Assembly: GCA_028571685.1 (NCBI GenBank)
Contig: CM053142.1
Span: forward strand, 65,807,296 to 65,871,295
DNA from: Heterohyrax brucei
Lineage: Eukaryota > Chordata > Mammalia > Hyracoidea > Procaviidae
DNA length: 64,000 bases
Direction: 5' to 3'
Shown: positions 1 to 64,000 of the stretch, piece after piece
How the letters are laid out: every line of letters begins with the position of its first letter
Numbering within the stretch: position 1 is the stretch's first letter
Notes under the pieces: generated by a model
The model's input: only the letters and a program-made list of their open reading frames with translations
What the model was told of the DNA's origin: nothing
Databases searched by the model: none
Program-made: the position numbers and the translations under genes

Positions 1-247
1 CTAACAGCTACAGGTGTGTCTTTTGGGGCTGTGGCTGGATGTGATAGAAGCGGGTATGGATGACTGGGCCTGTTGACATTTCAGAAGAACAACATCTGTT
101 ATCTGCCAACATTAGCTAGTACACAAAGTACTTCTGCAACAGCTTTGCCTTTGGTCATCTCTCCCCTTCTTAAATAATCTCAGTAACTACCGTCGAAGAG
201 ATAATTAGAGTTTGGAGCAAGTTCTGCCTTGTACAGAGCTGACACTG

Positions 248-345
248 TCCTTCCTGCTGTCTTTAGAGGAACCCTGTGGGACAGCCTAATAGAGTGACTA
301 TGAGAATCAACTTGATGGCAACAGGTTTTTGTTTCTTGGCGATTT
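248..345 (+). repeat. AfroSINE 3' fragment
   Basis: GGAACCCTGTGGGACAGCC and ACTATGAGAATCAACTTGAT then GGCAACAGGTTTTTG match the SINE 3' half. Confidence 0.6.
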
Positions 346-357
346 TTACTATCTTTA

Positions 358-548
358 GAAGGAGGCCTGGTGGCACAACAGTTAAGCACACAGCTTTTAC
401 TACAAATGACTGGCAGTATGAGCTCACCCAGTGGGTCTGTAAGAGAAAGTCCTGGTGATCTGTTCCCTTTAAGATTATAGTCTTATGGGGCAGTCCTGCT
501 CTGTCATATGGGATCCCTATGAGTTGAAATCAACTCAGTGATACCTAA
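358..548 (+). repeat. AfroSINE, long variant, diverged
   Basis: It begins GGAGGCCTGGTGGCACAAC and carries the extra segment GAGAAAGTCCTGGTGATCTG of the long variant, ending GATACCTAACAACAGCC. Confidence 0.7.
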
Positions 549-777
549 CAACAGCCACAGTATGTTTAGACCCTGGGTCTGTGCTCTGGGCAAAGAGCAC
601 ATCTTATCCAGCTTTCACATGCCAGCCCTTCACATAGTTGAAGACAGAGATCAGTCTCCAGAAAGTCTGTTTGTTTTTCTCCTGGCAGTTCTTTCTTTAG
701 TTCCTTAGCAGTCTATCCAGTCACATGGTACAGCTCTCCCTCAATCTTGTTCCTTTTTTGTAAGCACTGCTACCCAG

Positions 778-1724
778 TGTTAGCTGTGTTACTGTCACAG
801 ATTGAATTATATATCTCCTATGAGTTGGACTTGACTCAACGACAATGAGAAAGATATGTGTATCGGTTTGTCTGGGCCAAGATTTCCACTATTGTGTGGT
901 TGGCCTCTATTTTATGATTGTAATTTTATGTAAAAGAGGGTTAGGATGACATTGTAACAGCCTTATCCAGGTCACTTCCCTGATCCAGTATGAAGGAAGT
1001 TTCCTTTAGGTGTGGCCAGGACAACCAGTTTAATCTCTCAGGATACAAAAGGAAATGGAAGAGAGAAAAAAGCTGGGAATCTCATACCACCAAGAAAGCA
1101 GTGCTGGGAACAGAGCATGTCCTTTGGACCCAGGGTCCCTGTACCTGAGAAGCACACTGACAGGGGGAAGATTGATGACAGGGACCTTCCTCCAGAGCTC
1201 ATGGAGAGAGAAAGCCTTGCCCTGGAGCAGCCACCCCAAGGTTGGAAGTTAAGCCTGCTTTACTGTGAGGACACAAATCTCTCCTTGTTACAGCCACCTG
1301 TTTGTGATATTTCTGTTAGAGCAGTGCTAGATGACTAATACAGTTACGTAGTGGTGCCATAACAAGAGATACCACAAAATGGGTGGCTTTAAAGAACAGA
1401 AATTTATTTTCTCACAGTTCTGGAAGCTAAAGTTCAAATCAGGGACTGAATCATGTCATTCCTTCCATGCACCTGTCTCTTTGTGTCAGGTGACTGTTGG
1501 CAATTCTTGATGTCCCTTTGTTGCTAACAGATGCATCTGCCTTCATTGTCATATGGCATCTCCCTTATGTGTGTCTGTGACTAGTCTCTTTTACATCACT
1601 CAGAAGGAATTAGGTTTGAGATTCACCCTATTCCAGTATGGCCTAATTAACATAACACAAGAAAACTCTCACTGACAGGATCAGTGCAACATCACTTTGT
1701 GGGGACACAATTCAGTCTATAACA
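778..1724 (-). repeat. Older MLT1-like LTR, interrupted by copy 1
   Basis: The sequence from about 1348 to 1724, reading CAGAAATTTATTTTCTCACA and ending TTCAGTCTATAACA, is a reverse-oriented MLT1-type MaLR LTR. Its first bases (TGTTAGCTGTGTTAC at 778-792) lie on the other side of the younger LTR, which proves that the younger one inserted into it. Confidence 0.7.
793..1342 (+). repeat. Solo LTR, lineage MaLR/ERVL-like family, copy 1
   Basis: It starts TGTCACAGATTGAATT, ends GACTAATACA, and is flanked by perfect 5-bp duplications GTTAC (788-792 and 1343-1347). A five-base duplication and TG...CA ends are typical of ERVL/MaLR LTRs. A short SINE-like scrap sits at about 815-847. No internal viral genes are present. 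It sits inside the older LTR at 778-1724. Confidence 0.85.
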
Positions 1725-2318
1725 AGTGCATAGTTCTGTATCTCTCTGAAAGTGTGAGTCTCATTCTATGTCCCCCAGACCAAAGCATCATACCCTTGAT
1801 GTGACTGGACAGAGAATAGAGAAGTATAGAACAGAGACATACTATCTCATGTTCCCTCCTTGTAATCTGAGATACTCACTGGCTCAGTTAAAGACCTAAA
1901 CAGCAATAACTACTGGGCCCTCAAAGTCACATTGATGTTACCTACCTCATTCCTGAAGTCATTAGAGTTTGTAATATCACATTAGCAAGTGCCTTACTTT
2001 CATGCTACTGTTGACATTTAGTTTATACTTGATTTTTTTAACCCATGCTTCTGAAACCATAACTCTCTGGGGACTGAAATTGGCCTTTTCTTTTGTGTTT
2101 TCTTCATAATTTGTTGAAATCAAATATAAGACTTTCACATTTTCATCCTTGTTAATCTTTCTTTCCATGAAATTCAACATGCCTAGTCCTTCATGAACCA
2201 CTTGATCGAGGAAGGGGCCGCCTGGCTCAGGAACTCAAAGGGATAGAATTGCTTGTCCCCTGTGAAAATGCACTTGCTGCTCTACCTACCTGACCTTTGC
2301 AATGTGTTTTTCACTCAG

Positions 2319-39927
<37,609 letters not shown>

Positions 39928-40265
39928 GGGCAAGTCCTATTTCTTTCCACCAGTGATTTGCATTAGAGACAGCACTTACATTGTGCAATACTTCAGACTG
40001 TTGTTTTTTAATACATAATGGTTTGTTAAAAAAGGAAGAAAGAAAGAAACTCACATGGCCAGCTTGCATGATTGCTGTTATGAGGGGTGGGGGAGGATGT
40101 ACTTATACCTGTATTCCTTCCCTGTGTTCCCAACCAGACAAAACAGTGATTTTTATACTCAAACAATAGTTAGTTTAATGGCTTAAAAATAATGGTTTTT
40201 ATACGCAAACAATGTTATAGCATCACTAATGGAGCTCTAAATAAAATAAATTTTCCTTCTCACTC
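39928..40265 (+). other. DYRK4: DYRK4 3' untranslated region
   Basis: This stretch lies between the DYRK4 stop and a position about 15-20 nt past tandem poly(A) signals, giving a 3' UTR of roughly 340 nt. It contains two near-copies of a TTTTTATAC-CAAACAAT motif at about 40149-40167 and 40194-40213. The cleavage site is inferred. Confidence 0.65.
40240..40250 (+). promoter_or_regulatory. DYRK4: Tandem AATAAA polyadenylation signals of DYRK4
   Basis: Two overlapping canonical AATAAA hexamers (40240-40245 and 40245-40250) lie 313 nt after the DYRK4 stop and are followed by T-rich sequence. They are the first canonical signals downstream on the + strand. Confidence 0.75.
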
Positions 40266-41890
40266 AAGACTGACACTCAGGATTCTTGTTTGACGGTGAC
40301 AGAAGTTGAATTCGAACAAGTACCAAAGAACATCTGTTACTATACGCAACTGGAGAATCAGGAGGGTGGATCTAGTTTCAGGCACAGCAGGAGCTAGGAA
40401 TTCAGACAAGATTGTAGAGGTCAGACTTATTTCCATCTATCAGCTTTGCTTTTCTTTATGGTTAATGTCACTTTGATGATAGCTTTTCCCAGAATGGATG
40501 ACCACCAACATCCAGTCAAAAGATATAGTCTTTCTTGCAGGCAGGAAAGTCCCAGAAATGACTGTTTGTATTAGGCATAGATCATACCCCTATAAATGAG
40601 CCATTCACTGTGTTTGGATCATCTGATTGGCCAGGCTAGGTCACAAGTCCACACTGGGGTGGTGATGGTGGTGATCACTGCACCATGAATGATGCTCTTC
40701 TAGGAACATGTGGAGCAGGGGAGGAATACTTTCCAGTGGAAGGGAAATTGATTAAATAAAGCAGTCTGTATTCACCTGTGCACTTCTACCCCCACCTAAC
40801 CAATTCAGTTTGTTCATTTCCCTTCTAGTTCTTATCTAAAAATTGTAAATTACGTATACATAATTTATGATTGCCATCATAGTATACACTTTAACATGAA
40901 ACTTAAGATCATAACATCATAAATAACATAGAAAATGTACCTATCTTTTTAGTTTTTGTTTTAGTGGTTCCCTTGATACTAGGTATCTATAGCTATGGGT
41001 TTGCATGAGATCACATAGGGAAGATGATACAGAGTGAGACCAGCAGAGGGTATGTGGAAGATAAATATGCAAGAGATTGACAGAAGTTGGGTAGACTCCT
41101 TTCTCCAGAGGGATCCAGAGAAGAGGAAAATTGAAAGCCAAAGTACAAAGTTTTCAGAAGTGAGGAAAAAAAAAAAAGAAACAACAACAAAAAAAGGTCA
41201 AGAATAAAAAATTCCACAGAAAGGTCAGGACAACAACGGGAACTTTTTTAAGCAGGGTGACAGGGATGTCACAGCAGGTGATATGTCAGGTGACTTGTCC
41301 AAAGTACTATAGCCAGAAAGTCACAACAATGGCAATACAATTCAGGTGTGCTGGGTCTTTTTACTCTGACATCAGCTATTGGAAACATTGGTGGTATAGT
41401 AGTTTAGTGCTACACCTGCTAACCAGAAGGTCAGCAGTCTGAATCCACTGGATGCTCCTTGGAAACTATGGAGTAGTTCTACTCTGTCCTGTAGGGTCAC
41501 TATGAGTTGGAGTCAAGTCGACAGCACTCGGTGTTGCTGTTTTAAATAACTCAGCCAAGGATAAAGTTGGAGGTGAACAGTAGTTTTGTAGTTGTACAGA
41601 CAAAAGACAAGAAGCCATGTCCTTGGCATCATAAGGTTTGATGTTCTAAATCATTTTCTGATTTTCAAGGTTATAAAAAGCTGAAATGAATTACTGATAA
41701 GTCATGGTATCTTTTAGAGAATACTTGAAGAGACCTGCAAACTGTGGCATCAAGTGCACAAAGAACAGGCTGAAAGAGCTCAGTCCAGCACTGTTTTACC
41801 TCACTCTCCTTCTGATTATCTTTTCCTTCCCGAGATTTATCTTATTGTCTCATTAGACAATATGGTAAATCTTAAAGAAATCAAACACTT
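40266..41890. other. DYRK4-AKAP3 intergenic space
   Basis: About 1.6 kb between the two inferred 3' ends. It holds one AfroSINE (41380-41543) and an A-rich run (41161-41196). No gene is seen. Confidence 0.6.
41380..41543 (+). repeat. AfroSINE between DYRK4 and AKAP3
   Basis: GGAAACATTGGTGGTATAGT to AGTCAAGTCGACAGCACTCG. It is the only clear transposon in the gap between the two genes. Confidence 0.85.
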
Positions 41891-41911
41891 TGGGCCCTTT
41901 CATTGTAATTT

Positions 41912-41917
41912 TTTAAT
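41912..41917 (-). promoter_or_regulatory. AKAP3: Candidate AKAP3 poly(A) signal (ATTAAA)
   Basis: On the minus strand ATTAAA occurs about 173 nt after the AKAP3 stop, the first plausible signal. No canonical AATAAA is closer. The assignment is inferred from position only. Confidence 0.4.
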
Positions 41918-42089
41918 TTTATGTCCTTGCTCGCATGGACAGGTAAATCTGCAAAATCCAGTGACCAGCATAAGATGACATGTCTTTGATGTGAGTGGTA
42001 TGAAGATAATGTTAGGGCTCTGAGGATGTGGAGAGGGAAGCAGTGGAAGTGACGAGAAAGCAGGAGGTGATGCAGCACATGGGTGCCAG

Positions 42090-64000
<21,911 letters not shown>

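Noticed and set aside
1..2318. Search for the missing DYRK4 N-terminal exon
   Set aside because: No stretch encodes the lysine-rich segment expected before the DYRK-homology box; probably outside the window.

Overview
This is a mammalian nuclear genomic window, intron-rich and repeat-dense. The main clue to the organism is about 28 copies of a roughly 160-190 bp tRNA-derived SINE that I recognise as AfroSINE. With an RTE/BovB-like LINE sharing its 3' tail, a lineage-type L1 and a solo-LTR family, this points to an afrotherian, most likely a paenungulate such as an elephant. The species call is inference; no database was searched.

Two protein-coding genes lie tail to tail. On the + strand, DYRK4 (dual-specificity tyrosine-phosphorylation-regulated kinase 4) runs from an exon at 2319-2482 to a stop at 39925-39927. 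Ten exons are visible, all in frame, with every kinase motif intact. Its first exon(s), encoding roughly the first 35-40 residues, are not seen and probably lie left of the window. Tandem AATAAA signals at 40240-40250 mark its 3' end. On the - strand, AKAP3 (sperm fibrous-sheath A-kinase anchor protein) has its start codon at 61953-61955 and its stop at 42090-42092. Its three coding exons (32 + 766 + 51 codons) give 849 residues, and a 14.3 kb intron separates the last exon. Both genes are known from other mammals to be testis/sperm biased, and the DYRK4-AKAP3 order matches what I know of human 12p13. About 1.6 kb separates their probable 3' ends.

Layout: 1-2318 repeats upstream of the first visible DYRK4 exon, with an LTR nested in an LTR; 2319-14132 DYRK4 exons through the DFG exon; 14133-28137 a 14 kb intron filled by a near full-length but decayed L1 (minus strand) that hosts a second L1 and a solo LTR; 28138-39927 the remaining DYRK4 exons; 40266-41890 intergenic; 42090-61955 AKAP3, whose last intron holds two mariner-derived elements, an old L1/HAL1, RTE pieces and many SINEs; 61956-64000 upstream AKAP3 sequence with no recognisable exon.

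I found no new gene system, RNA gene or CRISPR. The most informative non-genic content is transposon archaeology: target-site duplications prove insertion order at several loci, an internally deleted L1 keeps both ends, a mariner has folded back on itself, three SINEs are stacked at near-identical sites, and a SINE sits about 10 nt from an AKAP3 5' splice site.
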